64,000 nt of DNA from Vibrio sp. VB16. GTDB taxonomy: Bacteria; Pseudomonadota; Gammaproteobacteria; Enterobacterales; Vibrionaceae. Where the stretch lies: positions 124,001 through 188,000 of the forward strand of contig NZ_CP087590.1 in the NCBI RefSeq assembly GCF_015594925.2. Reading direction: 5' to 3'. The translations under genes were made by a program, and so were the position numbers. Positions within the stretch are counted from its first letter, which is position 1, and each line of letters opens with the position of its first letter. The notes beneath the pieces are model-generated. The model ran no database searches and was not told where the DNA came from. It saw only the letters and a program-made list of their open reading frames with translations. Shown here in pieces: positions 63,957 to 64,000 of the stretch.

Positions 63957-64000
63957 CCCACCTTATCTGTAGGTGGTTTTTTACTTCTTTTAATGGTTGA

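Overview
The window looks like chromosome I of a Vibrionaceae gammaproteobacterium, most likely a Vibrio. It has moderate-to-low GC and the conserved order pckA-hslO-hslR, a complete gspC-N type II secretion operon, then nudE-cysQ-nfuA-comF-bioH. The species cannot be named from this sequence.

Layout. Positions 1-5.6 kb hold the end of a YiiD-like thioesterase gene, an AsmA-like protein, pckA and the Hsp33/Hsp15 redox and heat-shock pair. Positions 5.75-17.1 kb are a 12-gene, tightly overlapping type II secretion operon (gspC to gspN). Positions 17.1-24 kb hold housekeeping genes (nudE, cysQ, nfuA, comF/gntX, bioH, a conserved unknown, tex). Positions 24.1-27.9 kb carry an unusual envelope module: a secreted protein with four retropepsin-like repeats, translationally coupled to a SigZ-type sigma factor, then a DUF318-type permease and a small thioredoxin-like protein. 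Positions 28-32 kb are trmH-spoT-rpoZ-gmk.

Positions 32.4-40.6 kb are an AT-rich accessory block. Its core is an uptake and catabolic locus for unsaturated uronates (pectin type): KdgF, a TRAP transporter in P-M-Q order, an SDR reductase, KduD, KduI and an IclR/KdgR-like regulator. KduI is interrupted by one in-frame amber codon. A shared palindrome close to ATTCATATATGAAT lies at the kdgF promoter, in the kduI/regulator divergent promoter and in front of a small membrane-protein ORF, and is a good candidate operator.

Positions 41-54.5 kb return to the backbone: yicC, rph, pyrE, a lipid A acyltransferase, slmA, coaBC, radC, hldE, rpmB-rpmG, mutM, coaD, a GT9 heptosyltransferase-like gene and kdkA. 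Positions 54.7-63.7 kb are an LPS core and surface-glycan region: waaA, a CDP-glycerol-transferase-like protein, a WaaE-like GT2 and a GT4. These lead into a nonulosonate-type nucleotide-sugar operon: pseB, pseC, a SpsF cytidylyltransferase fused to an aldo/keto reductase, and an SDR. That operon may continue past the window.

Dispersed palindromic repeats (two inverted arms of the form GTCATTCCCG..CGGGAAT) occur only in the right third (42.7-64 kb). No tRNA, rRNA, CRISPR array, intact transposase or phage gene was seen.
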